Shown piece by piece: positions 19,504 through 29,728 of a DNA stretch of 64,000 bases; within the stretch, counting starts at the first letter, position 1, and each line of letters starts with the position of its first letter. The notes under the pieces are model-generated. The model had not been told where the DNA came from. It ran no database searches and saw nothing but the letters and a program-made list of their open reading frames with translations. Made by a program: the position numbers and the translations under genes. This DNA is from Apium graveolens (Eukaryota; Streptophyta; Magnoliopsida; Apiales; Apiaceae): contig NC_133649.1 of assembly GCF_009905375.1 (NCBI RefSeq), positions 224,895,275-224,959,274 on the forward strand, given 5' to 3'.

Positions 19504-22500
19504 CTTCTTGCTTAACTGCCATGGTTAGATTAAGACAAAACAAGTGAGTAGAAAACTCAGCAAGTAACTATACAGCAGTTCTACAATATCAATTCTCAAT
19601 ATACTTTGAACAAACTAGGGCATTCTACTTTAGCTAATCTAGGTGGCAGATTTCCATATATTTATTTTTGTTTTCTTTGGGATAAGGAAAGGGTATCCGA
19701 AGAATAGTTGGGCTTTCAAGGAAACAAAGCTCGAAACAGGACAAAAGCCGACATTCATCAAAATTCATTATAGGATCAAAATAGATCTTTCGATAGAGGA
19801 AAGTAACAGTATTTCAAGATATAGAATCATTCATATGATCAACAATTTCAGGAATCAGGGTTCTGAGCTTTAAGCTCCACAATAACATAATCAACTCTTT
19901 TCAAAACAGTATAAACCATTTTAATTTCCAAAAATCAATTTACTGAATAAAAGTTTCAGTTCCCTTTTTAAATAATCATTTAGAACCCTTGATTGGATCA
20001 CTTATCTTTCCATTTCATTATATACGGGTGATCAGCCCGTATCGACCTCCATTCCGGTCTTTAAGGTACCATTCGGCATAATTTCAGCCTTAAATTGGAC
20101 TAGTCCCACTAGCCTCTTACCATGACTGGACTAGTCCAACTAGCCTCTTACGTCTCAATCCAATCCATCAGGAATTCATTTGGAAAACCTTGAGTTGGAA
20201 AACAATAGGTTTTCTAAAATTCATTTTATCATTACCAAGCCTTTGAAATCATTCGGACTCTTTCAAGTCGAAACTCATTCTTAATTCAGATTTTAAAGAA
20301 ACAAAGTTCAGGGATTGAATCAAAGATACGCAAGGAACAATTCTCAAGAATTCTGTATCAAGGATAATAAGGTACTAAATTTGAAGGATCAGTAATAACT
20401 TAGGGATCATTAGGGCGATCAAGAGAAATAGGGTATCATTAACAGAGTTATCCAAGATAATTTTAAGGTTCAATATGATCATGGCATTATAGGAAACTTA
20501 AACAGAAAGGCAGATTATCAACGGGTGAAATCAATAGGATTATCAATAACAGGTTATCAAGAACAAAGGGTACTTCAAATCAATATCAGGGTTTCATAAA
20601 GCAAGGGTTTCATACTTTAACAGTTCAATACTCTACATGGTATGAACAACATTTCCTTTACAATCATTTATACAAGTAATCAGAGTTACTTGCCTGAAAT
20701 TGCTTTCCTGAGGGTTGAACTACTGCCACCTAGTATACTTTTTCCTTTCCTAGCCCGAATGCCCTCACGCTCCGAATCTACAATAAAAACCAGAAATCTT
20801 AATTAGATTCCCAACTCTCGTTCCCGGAATGATCTCTCTATACGATAACTCGATTATATCTTTGACTCGAACTATACGAGTATAGCTTATACAAATAAGC
20901 ACACAGCACATAGCACAATTCTTTCTCGTAGTTTTTATATCCTTATATTCCTAGAAATCAAAGCATACTCGCTTGACCTAGGCTATTTCTCAAATCATAC
21001 TAACACGACTCTTTTACGAGTACTAGACCCATTTACAACCAAACATTTACGTGCATACTATCACTTATATCAATCGACTTAATTCCCTTTTCTTTTATTC
21101 CTTAATTCAAACCAAAACAACAATTCAATCAAGCAAAATCAAAGATTTTCACATATAAACACTCAATCATTCTTTTAATTACGAAAATCAAGTTTTGACC
21201 TTTATTTCTTATGGCCTATTCGGCCTTATTGCAAATACCCACCATAAAATCAATCAAATACTCACTTTAATTCACATAAACACGTATCTCATTCAACAAC
21301 CTTTAAAGAACCACTCTCCTTTCTTTTAATCATAAAAATCCGAACCATAATTATACATATACAATCAAATTTCTCAAAAATCACACCATACAACTTTAGT
21401 TCTAACATGATCCAACATTTAAACTAGCACCATTTTCTTTATTAACAAATTTCGAACATAAACACTACTCAATCATGGTCATGCAAGCAAGTTCTCATTA
21501 GTCACTAAGATTTTTTTAGCAAAAATCAAGTCACTTCTCTTTTTAAGCCTAAGACCCATTCGGGTTTATCAAGAAAACACACATGCAAAGATCAATCTTG
21601 ACATGCAAAGTCTTATATCACATTTTCAACTTGTTATAAACCTTAACTTAGTCATTTAACTCATTTTCATCAAGATTTCCGAAGCACAAAGCCAAACATC
21701 ACCTAATGACTCAACTTTAATCATATTATTCAATCAACATGTATGCATTCACTTATTCACAAATCAATCTCTTCGAAACCCTTTTTCTATTCGGCAAAAA
21801 TTCAAAATTCACAATCCAAGAACCAAACAAGGACATGCACATCTTGATCCTTTTTAAGACTAACATGCAATCACTTTTAGGCTATTCATACTTAGTGTTT
21901 ACCAATATTATCTCATAAAAAATCAATTTCCTTTCTTATTAATATAAAAATTCGAACCTAACTTAGCGTGCATCAATAATTTCATTCCTTTTCAAGCTAA
22001 TAACAATCCATTATTACTTTAAACAAGTTTACTCAAATCAAACAACTTTAAAGATTAAGTCAATTCGGCCTTTTTCAAAAACAAAACATGCAACTTGATA
22101 TTCTTACTCCTTGAATCACAAATCATCCTATTTCTTAACATCAATTCATTAAATCATGCAATTAACCACAATCAACTTGATTTCTTTAAAATTATAATGG
22201 CCATTCGGCCTTTTTCAATCAAAACACCACATGCAAACATAAAGAATTGATCTTAAGGTTCTAGAGCTCAGTTTTTTTAACATCATAGCTCACCACCGGT
22301 TCACCGGAGTTCATCACCGGTGGCGGTGGCATCTCGGTGGTGCCCTCATTCGAGGGTGTCCAACCATGAGCCCCCGATTTCTTAACCAAAACGAATGCAA
22401 CAATACCACATGCAATCTAATTTCAGCACGTTAATCACAAAACATGAACTAATCAAGCAAGCCCTTGGTTCTTGGCTTGAAACCGAACCCAAAACACACA

Positions 22501-22724
22501 CAATTCGGCATGCAAGCACCAATACACACATGCACATACTTCTACCTATACATAAGTGTTTATCATGAAGAATTAGGGATGATTGATGAGTTTGATCAAG
22601 GAAAAAGGAAGGATACCGAGAGAAATTGATGAGAGAGCCGAGAGAGAGTTGTTCGAGTGAGAGAGAGAGAGTGAAAGAAAAAGAGGAGAGAAAAGAGCGA
22701 GTGCACGACAAGAAGAAGAAAATG

Positions 22725-22760
22725 GAGGGGGGGGGGAAGGAGTGTTTTATACTCCACCAA
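22725..22760 (-). promoter_or_regulatory. A 5' LTR: TATA box
   Basis: GTATAAAAC on the minus strand at 22744-22752 with a C-run and a CT-rich region downstream. It would place the transcript start about 30 bp further, near 22715. Position inferred from TATA spacing only. Confidence 0.6.
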
Positions 22761-23665
22761 ATAAGGGTAAAATAGTAATCTACTAACCCCTTTTTTAATT
22801 TGCATTTTGTTTCTCTTTTTACTTAATTGCAACGAAATTCAAAATAAAAATATTTCTCTCTCGGAAAGTCAAGAATTATTAAAAATGACATTTTTAACGC
22901 GTAGGCCTCGAAATTAGCTTTTTATCCATTACTCATAATAAGAATTTGAGCGAGCGGTTGATTTTATATGAATTTCGCAAACTCGCTTTAATAAATACCT
23001 TTTCCACATAAAATCGATTTAAAAATGCAAGGTCCAACAATTAAATTCACTTATTATTTTTAAAAAGTCTCTAGGACCTCTATGAAGATAACAGAACAAT
23101 TCCCATGTTTTTATCCATCTCAGATGATTTTATAAAAATGCACGAAGGTTAATTAAACCTTTACTTAAATCACATAATTCCTTTAAAATTCACAAAAATT
23201 GACACAGAACATATAATCATGCACACAGTCAATCAATCACATGCATATAGTCACATAACGACTCAGGTCTGATCATAGAATATATCACTCTTAAATCTTT
23301 ATCCTTTTTTACGCATACCGGGTCACGTTCAGCCTGACGGCCCGACGCTCAGCGTTTCGATTACGCTTCTCATTATCTTTGCCAATCAACACGTTTCTTA
23401 AGACAAAATACTTTATTCATTCACTTCTCATATAATTCACATTTTATATTATTTAATTTTCATACTAGGATGGGTTCCGTTCTACCTGACGGCCCGAAAC
23501 CACAGCTCGACTTCTAAGCTGACTCTTTAAAATGGAACTTTTTTATCCACGCTCCATAACTCTAGTATACAGATAAGACAAATAATCACCACTTAATCAC
23601 ATAATCTCATCACATAACACATACTTTATTTTCTTAATTACGACGCAAAATTCTCGGTCGTTACA

Positions 23666-23670
23666 TCCAT
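23666..23670. repeat. Target site duplication of element A, right copy (TCCAT)
   Basis: TCCAT directly follows GGTCGTTACA. Together with 8864-8868 it shows a simple 5-bp duplication inside the RT of B. Confidence 0.93.
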
Positions 23671-24367
23671 CACTAACTTGCTTAACTTGTAAACCAAGAA
23701 AGTAAGTCAGTTCTCCCATCATACTCATTTCATACTTACTTTGCATCAATTTGGAAAACATTTTGCAAAGTTTCTCATCTGTAGAGCCAAAAATAATATC
23801 ATCTACATAAATTTGAACAAGTATACTAGAGCCATTAACATTTCTGAAAAATAAAGTTTTATCTACAGTACCTCTTGTGAAGTGATTTTCCAAAAGAAAC
23901 TTTGATAAAGTGTCATACCAGGCTGTAGGTGCTTGCTTTAGTCCATAAAGTGCTTTCAAAAGATAATAGACATGTTCTGGAAAATTTGGATCTTCAAAAC
24001 TAGGAGGTTGACTGACATAGACTTCCTCCTCCAAATCTCCATTCATAAAGGCACTTTTGACATCCATTTGATAGAACTTGAAATTGGCATGAGCTGCATA
24101 GGCTAAGAAGATTCTGATGGCTTCAAGTCTTGCAACAGGAGTAAATGTTTCATCAAAATCTATTCCTTCTTGTTGATAATAGCCCTTAGCAACCAATCTA
24201 GCTTTGTTCCTGACTACTATGCCATTTTCATCCATTTTGTTTCTGAATACCCACTTGGTGTCTATTGGATTCTTTCCTTTAGGCTTGGGCACCGGCTTCC
24301 ATATATTATTCCTTTCAAATTGGTTTAGCTCCTCCTGTATAGCTAAAATCCAATCAGGATCCAACAA
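23666..24367 (-). CDS. B: reverse transcriptase, N-terminal and catalytic part, cut by element A
   Basis: About 234 codons of copia [74 protein letters not shown] and an intact catalytic box [15 protein letters not shown]. The reading runs to SDG at the insertion point and then enters A's LTR, where it stops at 23597. The RT tail continues at 8868 and below. The frame is the same as the integrase ORF 24572-25612, with one TAA between. Confidence 0.92.
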
Positions 24368-24571
24368 AGCTTCTTCTACCTTCTTTGGTTCTTCCTTGGA
24401 AAGAAAGCTGCTGTATAGACATTCTTCTTGAGTTGCTCTCCTTGTTTGAACTTTAGAAGATACATCACCAATTATGAGCTCAAAAGGGTGATCTTTTGTC
24501 CATTTTCTTTGTTGAGGTAGATTAGCTCTAGATGAAGATGTCTCATTGTTGTCTTGATGTGTGATTGAGTT

Positions 24572-25612
24572 TTAATTGTTAGAAACTCCCCCTGAGTTTG
24601 TAGATCTTTGATTTGAGAAAGGGGAACTTTCTATAGGCGATCCATCTTGATTTCCAGCTTCTCTTGATAACCCGGCGGATGGTGAATTTTGAGTACCGAC
24701 GGATGAAGCTGGTTGTCTCCCGACGGATAACACAGATTGTCTCCCGACAGATGAAGCATTTTGCAACTCGGCAGATGTTGAGTTTTGTGCTTCATTGGTA
24801 GTAGATTTTTCTGCATTATCCTTAGATACTGTTTCTTGATCACTTTCATCATCACTATCATCACTAACCATCTCGACATTGTCGAATTTGAGGCTCTCAT
24901 GGTAATCTCCATCTTGCAGTCCTTCAATCTTTTTATCATCAAACATAACATGTATTGATTCCACAACAATGTTGGTTCTTAGATTGTAGACTCTATATGC
25001 TTTACCAACAGCATATCCAACAAAAATTCCTTCATCTGCTTTAGCATCAAACTTCCCATTTTGATCAGTTTGATTTCTCAGAATGTAGCACTTGCAGCCA
25101 AAGACATGAAGAAAATTTAGAGTTGGCTTCTTGTTCTTGAACAATTGATAGGGAGTCATGCATCTTGCTTGGTTAACCAGGGAAATATTCTGAGTGTAGC
25201 ATGCAGTATTTACAGCTTCAACCCAGAAATATGTTGGCAGTTTAGATTCTTCAAGCATTGTCCTGGCAGCTTCAATAAGTGATCTGTTCTTTCTTTCCAC
25301 TACTCCATTCTGTTGTGGAGTTATTGTTGCTGAAAACTCATGCAGAATCCCATTTTCCTCACAAAATGCTCTCATGACAGAATTCTTGAACTCAGTTCCA
25401 TTGTCACTCCTGCTTCTTCTAACCTTGAAATCAGGATGATTATTGACTTGCCTTATATGATTGATGATGATTTCACTAGCCTCATCTTTAGACTTTAGGA
25501 AATATGTCCAAGAGAACTTTGAGAAATCATCTACAATTACTAGGAAAAATCTTTTCCTTGAAATGGATAAAACATTGATTTGTCCAAACAAATCCATATG
25601 TAGTAGTTGCAA
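24572..25612 (-). CDS. B: integrase core, C-terminus and repeat-bearing linker
   Basis: 346 codons. The core has D in VIVDDFSKFSWTYFL, D in RRSRSDNGTEFKN and E in TPQQNGVVERKNRSLIEAA. The C-terminal region has FGCKCYILRNQ, FVGYAVGKAYRVYNLRTN and FDDKKIEGL. Residues ~270-320 are a linker with repeated Ala-Ser-Ser-Val-Gly-Arg-Gln units, encoded by five copies of the B motif (24671, 24694, 24719, 24743, 24767; e.g. CCGACGGATGA). An in-frame TAA (CAA type) ends the ORF before the RT. Confidence 0.9.
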   Translation of the reverse strand: MQLLHMDLFGQINVLSISRKRFFLVIVDDFSKFSWTYFLKSKDEASEIIINHIRQVNNHPDFKVRRSRSDNGTEFKNSVMRAFCEENGILHEFSATITPQQNGVVERKNRSLIEAARTMLEESKLPTYFWVEAVNTACYTQNISLVNQARCMTPYQLFKNKKPTLNFLHVFGCKCYILRNQTDQNGKFDAKADEGIFVGYAVGKAYRVYNLRTNIVVESIHVMFDDKKIEGLQDGDYHESLKFDNVEMVSDDSDDESDQETVSKDNAEKSTTNEAQNSTSAELQNASSVGRQSVLSVGRQPASSVGTQNSPSAGLSREAGNQDGSPIESSPFSNQRSTNSGGVSNN

Positions 25613-26211
25613 AGATTCTTCAATTGTTGAATCAAGTTTCTTCCTGAATGATGCTGTAATCTGCTTCCCCTTTTGGCAGGCATCACACAGTCCATCCTTA
25701 GAAACTCCACTAGAGGAATGCCTTTAACCAGTTCTTTCTTTACTAGCTCATTCATGGTCTTGAAGTTTAGACGAGATAGCTTCTTGTGCCATAGCCAACT
25801 TTTATCCTGACTTGCTTTACTGAGAAGACAAGTAACAGATTCTGCATTAGATGAGTTAAAATCAGCTAGGTACATATTTCCCTTTCTCACACCAGTGAGA
25901 ACCACTTTGTTGCTTCTTTTGTTAGTTACAACACAGGCTTCTGAGTTGAAAGTTACTGAGTTGCCTTTATCACAAAGCTGGCTAATACTCAACAAGTTGT
26001 GTTTGAGACCATCCACTAAGGTAACCTTCTCAATGATGACATTGTCCTTTGAAATCAAGCCATATCCCACAGTGTAACCTTTGATGTCATCTCCAAAAGT
26101 AATACTTGGGCCAACTCTCTCCTTAAACTCTGTGAGCAGGGTAGAATCACCAGTCATGTGTTTTGAACAACCACTATCCAAGTACCAAAGATTCTTTCTA
26201 TTTCCCTGCAC
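25540..26211 (-). CDS. B: protease and integrase zinc domain
   Basis: 223 codons opening with GTG (26211). NLWYLDSGCSKHMTGDSTLL carries the protease D-S-G. LISISQL-type substrate-flap sequence (GLKHNLLSISQL) follows, then the GAG-pre-integrase/zinc region (WLWHKKLSRLNFKTMNELV). After LVEF a one-base deletion near 25715 shifts the frame and the last ~50 residues are spurious; the true reading continues at 25612. It begins in the -1 frame relative to gag, whose TGA lies just upstream. Confidence 0.87.
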   Translation of the reverse strand: MQGNRKNLWYLDSGCSKHMTGDSTLLTEFKERVGPSITFGDDIKGYTVGYGLISKDNVIIEKVTLVDGLKHNLLSISQLCDKGNSVTFNSEACVVTNKRSNKVVLTGVRKGNMYLADFNSSNAESVTCLLSKASQDKSWLWHKKLSRLNFKTMNELVKKELVKGIPLVEFLRMDCVMPAKRGSRLQHHSGRNLIQQLKNLCNYYIWICLDKSMFYPFQGKDFS

Positions 26212-26225
26212 ACATCAAAATCAAA

Positions 26226-26804
26226 TCAAGTTGATTTTGGTACCCAAGTTTCCTTGGGTCCTGCCTTGTTAGCTTTCTTTTTCTGTTTCTTAGGCTTTGT
26301 CTCATTTGACTTGGGGATATCAGAATCATCCTTAGTCATTTGAGTTGGGCCTTTGAAACCATTCATTGCAATAGAATTATTATGCATATTATAATCAGCA
26401 GGGAATGGCATATTATTAGTGAACATGTTATTCCAGTAAGGCATGCTAAATGGCATTTGTGGCATACTAAATGCAGCATAATAAGAATTAGGTGCAAATG
26501 GCATATTAGCAAACTGTGCATTCATATTCTGTGTAGGCATAGCATTCATAGGCATGGGAGGCATGGCATTCATGTTAGGAAAGTGAGGTGGCACAGACAT
26601 GGAAGTAGGCATGACAGATTTGCAATTAACAGACAAATGATTTACACTACCACACTTGACACAGATTTTTCTAGGAGCATATTTATCAGGTGTGTAGTTA
26701 TTGTGGTTGTTAATTCTTACTTTACCATTTCTATTATTTTTCTTTTTAGCCTCTGTTTTCACCTCAACCTTTCCAAGTCTGTCACTTAACTGTTTGACAG
26801 TCAT
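26226..26804 (-). CDS. B: gag C-terminal region, zinc knuckle and Met/Pro/Asn-rich tail
   Basis: 192 codons: basic stretch (EAKKKNNRNGKVRINNHN), knuckle-like CVKCGSVNHLSVNC, a Met/Pro/Asn/Ala-rich low-complexity tail (MNAMPPMPMNAMPTQNMN) and a Lys-rich end finishing TWVPKST before TGA. Same frame as 26886-27488 with one stop between. F has the same tail at 41285-41581 and the same gag end, so this is a family trait. The knuckle should bind the element RNA. Confidence 0.75.
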   Translation of the reverse strand: MTVKQLSDRLGKVEVKTEAKKKNNRNGKVRINNHNNYTPDKYAPRKICVKCGSVNHLSVNCKSVMPTSMSVPPHFPNMNAMPPMPMNAMPTQNMNAQFANMPFAPNSYYAAFSMPQMPFSMPYWNNMFTNNMPFPADYNMHNNSIAMNGFKGPTQMTKDDSDIPKSNETKPKKQKKKANKAGPKETWVPKST

Positions 26805-26885
26805 GTGACCAACATTAGCATTTTTCCCTTTCTTAACTTGACTCGATTCTCCTGAAACAAAGTTCTTGGAAACAGATCCATATTT

Positions 26886-27488
26886 TTAATTTAGCTTAAC
26901 AAGTTTGGCTTTATTGATAGGTTTGCTTACAGCTGACGGATGAGGATTTTCATCATTCGACGGATAACCCTTTTTGTTATCCGATGGATGATCCTCATCA
27001 TCCATCGAGTCTACATCTGTTAGCAGTCCATCCACCAAATTTGGTTCTAGTTTCTCTTTGTTCATTTTCCAAGCTGCATCACAGAATGACTCAATTCCTT
27101 GAACTTTGGTGATTTGAGCATGGACATCCCTAGATGTTTTCCATGCCTTAATCACCTCCTGTTCACGCTCGAGCTGCTTCTTCAAAATTTCTTCTTTCTT
27201 CAAGGACTCAGTTAATTCTTCCTTGGCAATCTTACACTCAATTCTTAACTTTTCAAAATCAATGAACTGAGACTCAAGCACATTATTTCTCTCACTCCAA
27301 AACAAATTATTATCTTTAATTTTAGCATTTTCTTTAGTAAGAGACTTAAGTGTAACACGCAAATGATATAACTCTGTAGACATGTCATTTATAGCATCAT
27401 TACACTCAGCTTTAGATAAATGTGCAAGGTTTGTAGTAATTACCTGATTACTTGAAGAACTTGTTTCTTTTTCATCAGACTTGGCCAT
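26886..27488 (-). CDS. B: gag middle region, coiled coil
   Basis: 200 codons starting MAKSDEKETSSSSNQ. A long heptad-like region (LYHLRVTLKSLTKENAKI, ESQFIDFEKLRIECKIA, LTESLKKEEILKKQLE) predicts a coiled coil. The last ~50 residues contain HPSDNKKGYPS and NPHPS units encoded by four B motifs (26932, 26956, 26979, 26999). The start methionine is internal to gag; a frameshift near 27750 cut it from the upstream half. Confidence 0.7.
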   Translation of the reverse strand: MAKSDEKETSSSSNQVITTNLAHLSKAECNDAINDMSTELYHLRVTLKSLTKENAKIKDNNLFWSERNNVLESQFIDFEKLRIECKIAKEELTESLKKEEILKKQLEREQEVIKAWKTSRDVHAQITKVQGIESFCDAAWKMNKEKLEPNLVDGLLTDVDSMDDEDHPSDNKKGYPSNDENPHPSAVSKPINKAKLVKLN

Positions 27489-27493
27489 TAGGG

Positions 27494-28258
27494 CTAGATT
27501 GACATAGCTGACATCTTCATCTTCATCCAGACCATCTGCTGCCCAGTCATTTTCTTGTGTAATGAAAGCCCTTTCCTTTTATTTGAGCAGCTCAAAGTAT
27601 TTTTGCTTATAATCCACAGGCTCAAACTTTTTCTTACTGGAATCTGGCTTTCTACACTCACTGGAAAAGTGCCCTGCCTAGCCACATTTGAAACATTTGA
27701 ATTTTGATTTATCCACCATGTTTCTATTTGGCTTGGCTGCTCCAAAGTTCTTTTGAACTTGAGCTTGGAAAACCTTCTCGAAAGAAATGCTAAGTGTTCA
27801 TCAATATCTTCCATGTCATCTTGGCTCATAGATCCTTCACTTTCTACTGCAATCCCATTGCCCTTGCTCTCACAGACCCTTGAAGTTGATTCAACAGCTT
27901 CCATCTTCACTTCCTTCTCTTTTTCCAACTCAGCAACTAGTGCAATAGATCCTCCTTTCTTCTTTCCTCTCTCCATCCTCTCATCTTGCTCTATTTCAAG
28001 CTCATAAGTTTTCAGGATGCCATACAGTCTTTCCAAAGTAAACTCCTTATAATCTTGTGAGTTTCTTAATGAGACTGTCATTGGTTTCGATTCCTTTGGA
28101 AGAGATCTAAGGAATTTCAGATTGGAGTCTTTTGTCTGATAGACCCTTCCATTTAACTTTAGAGTATTTAGCAGTTTTTGAAACCTACTAAAAATATCAG
28201 TGAGTGACTCACTTTCTTCATTATGAAAATGCTCATATTGCTGAATCAGTAGTTGCAT
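27494..28258 (-). CDS. B: gag capsid C-terminal half
   Basis: 254 codons: QLLIQQYEHFHNEESESL, IFSRFQKLLNTLKLNGRVY, LKFLRSLPKESKPMTVSL and LERLYGILKTYELEIEQDE, typical of the UBN2/gag-polypeptide capsid of copia elements. After KLKFKR (about 27750) a frameshift spoils the reading. In another frame the first zinc knuckle follows but carries a stop inside it (27676-27695). It is in the same frame as 28298-28624; one TAG (CAG type) separates them. Confidence 0.82.
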   Translation of the reverse strand: MQLLIQQYEHFHNEESESLTDIFSRFQKLLNTLKLNGRVYQTKDSNLKFLRSLPKESKPMTVSLRNSQDYKEFTLERLYGILKTYELEIEQDERMERGKKKGGSIALVAELEKEKEVKMEAVESTSRVCESKGNGIAVESEGSMSQDDMEDIDEHLAFLSRRFSKLKFKRTLEQPSQIETWWINQNSNVSNVARQGTFPVSVESQIPVRKSLSLWIISKNTLSCSNKRKGLSLHKKMTGQQMVWMKMKMSAMSI

Positions 28259-28297
28259 CTTGTTTTCTCTAACTTGCTCAGTGCCATCACAGATGAT

Positions 28298-28624
28298 CTA
28301 TATTGTATCCCAAACATCCTTGGCAGTTTTGCAGTTGATAATGTTGTCAAACATATCACCATCAACCCCATTAAACAGGATATTCATGGCCTTTTTATCC
28401 TTCCTGACTTGTTCAATGTCAGGATCAGACCATTCATGCCTTGGCTTGGGTACAGATGGCTCATTGCCAGTTGCAGCTCTCATTGGTACAAGAGGGCCTC
28501 TTTCTATGCAGTCCACATAGGCCTCATCTTGAGAAAGCAAATGAAGATGCACCTTTACCTTCCAATGATGGTAATTATCTTTATCCAGAAAAGGAATCTT
28601 GACTCCAACATCCTTCTTGTTCAT
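28298..28624 (-). CDS. B: gag N-terminus
   Basis: 108 codons from ATG at 28624: VKIPFLDKDNYHHWKVKVHL is the SIRE-type gag opening (F-x-x-x-N-Y-x-x-W), followed by NILFNGVDGDMFDNIINC and AKDVWDTI, then TAG. The ATG lies only about 48 nt from the primer site, so the leader after it is very short. This is the true gag start of element B. Confidence 0.85.
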   Translation of the reverse strand: MNKKDVGVKIPFLDKDNYHHWKVKVHLHLLSQDEAYVDCIERGPLVPMRAATGNEPSVPKPRHEWSDPDIEQVRKDKKAMNILFNGVDGDMFDNIINCKTAKDVWDTI

Positions 28625-28671
28625 CTTGCTGTATTGTTTTGATCTTTAAACTCTTTGTAAGTTAAGAGCTT

Positions 28672-28683
28672 GCTCTGATACCA
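28672..28683 (-). other. Element B primer binding site
   Basis: TGGTATCAGAGC on the minus strand, two bases inside the 5' LTR boundary; it pairs with initiator tRNA-Met. Confidence 0.9.
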
Positions 28684-28685
28684 AT

Positions 28686-29723
28686 TTCTAGTCCCTTAAC
28701 AATATGACAAGAATTACAGAAGGGGGGTTGAATGGAATTCTTGAAATAAAAATGTTCTAACTCAAATATATATATATATATAAGTGTGAATTGATTAGCA
28801 CAATGCAGAATAGTTACTTAAATGAATCAAAACATAAGTAATTAAAAACAAGAGTCTTTAAAAACTTTCTGGTGGATTTGAATGATTCCACCAGAGATAT
28901 ATAATATATATCGAGAGAACTCTGTGTGCAAAAAGCTCACAGCTGCTTACAAATCTTGAACAACTAAGAATGCAGAGAAATGCTAAGAATTCTGCTTACA
29001 AATATTTCTCTGCATGTATCTCAGATTTTTCAGTTATTATTCTATTTGCTGCTTCTTGGTTTATATATCACCAAGATTACAAAGTAATAAGACATGATAA
29101 TAAAACAAAAACTATCTAGTCTATTACAATGCTACTTCATTACTCTATTCCAGCATATTTGAATATCTTCATAATAGCATGGAAATGGCAATGCTTCTTT
29201 GTTCTCGAAAATCCAGTTGAATAGGCTACCACATTCCATTTGCATCCACTCGACGCATGTGACTGTGTTGTCACTGTCAACAGATATTTGAATTCTTTAT
29301 CCGTCGGGTTCATGATCATCCGTCGAAATATTGATCATCCGTCGGGTTGTTGATCATCCGTCGAATTCATTGTTGTTTATCCGTCGGGTAGCAATCAGGC
29401 ACTTGACTTCATTTCACTTATACAGAATTACAAGACATCATCTATGTATAATTAATCAACCTATTCTGCATATCTAACTAAAGTCAACATGACTTAAGTA
29501 CTACTACAGATTCTAAACAATGTGTATGCAGAAATGTGCTACAGACTTATTGTTACATAAGCTACTTACTCGATGGATAATAAGTCATCATCCGTCGGGA
29601 CTATATTGAGTCATCCGTCGGGACTATAAACCTTATACGTCGAGTGCTACATAATTTTACTAAGTAAAATCTACCAAGGTGTTTTGTTCATGAAATCATC
29701 AAGTACACAACATATACACAACA
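28686..29723 (-). repeat. Element B 5' LTR (right copy)
   Basis: Matches 1800-2825. TATATAAACC lies on the minus strand at 29059-29068. Upstream of it is the motif array with ATCCGTCGR at 29299, 29318, 29337, 29356 (exact 19-bp steps) and 29379, plus 29569 (inverted), 29590 and 29613. It has one more 19-bp unit than the left LTR. The internal boundary reads TTCTAG where the left copy has TGTTAG, so the terminal dinucleotide is altered here. Confidence 0.92.
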
Positions 29724-29728
29724 AAAAT
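29724..29728. repeat. Target site duplication of element B, right copy (AAAAT)
   Basis: AAAAT follows the LTR end ACACAACA. See 1795-1799. Confidence 0.92.

Larger units (their letters stand above)
8869..23665 (-). mobile_element. Element A: Tekay-like Ty3/gypsy chromovirus with 4.5 kb LTRs
   Basis: Two nearly identical LTRs (8869-13375, 19155-23665) enclose 5.8 kb of minus-strand coding sequence in the order extra ORF, gag with zinc knuckles, protease, RT, RNase H, integrase, chromodomain-like tail. Integrase after RNase H defines gypsy, and the RT/integrase motifs and tail fit the Tekay/Del chromoviruses. The TSD is TCCAT. The LTRs show few differences, so this looks like a recent insertion. 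The polyprotein nevertheless has several stops and frameshifts, so the copy appears non-autonomous. Confidence 0.94.
19155..23665 (-). repeat. Element A 5' LTR (right copy, 4511 bp)
   Basis: Matches 8869-13375 with scattered substitutions and small indels. It contains the active-copy TATA box (22744-22752), the 31-bp duplication (20097, 20128) and the leader block with the small ORF (19210-19503). Nothing else coding is supported. Confidence 0.93.
1800..29723 (-). mobile_element. Element B: near-complete SIRE-like copia retrotransposon (minus strand)
   Basis: Two LTRs of about 1.03 kb (1800-2825 and 28686-29723) flank a minus-strand internal region. Its order is primer site (28672-28683), gag, protease, integrase, RT, RNase H, an extra post-pol gene (7536 down to 3015) and a polypurine tract (2826-2837). 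The 5-bp TSD is AAAAT. Its RT is interrupted by gypsy element A (8869-23665). It carries several stop codons and frameshifts, but most domains are readable. It shares family and domain order with F but belongs to a younger layer. Confidence 0.93.

Noticed and set aside
29299..29388. CRISPR-like regular repeat (19-bp spacing)
   Set aside because: Units are 9-12 bp with spacers of similar sequence, in a plant LTR; this is a short tandem array, not CRISPR.
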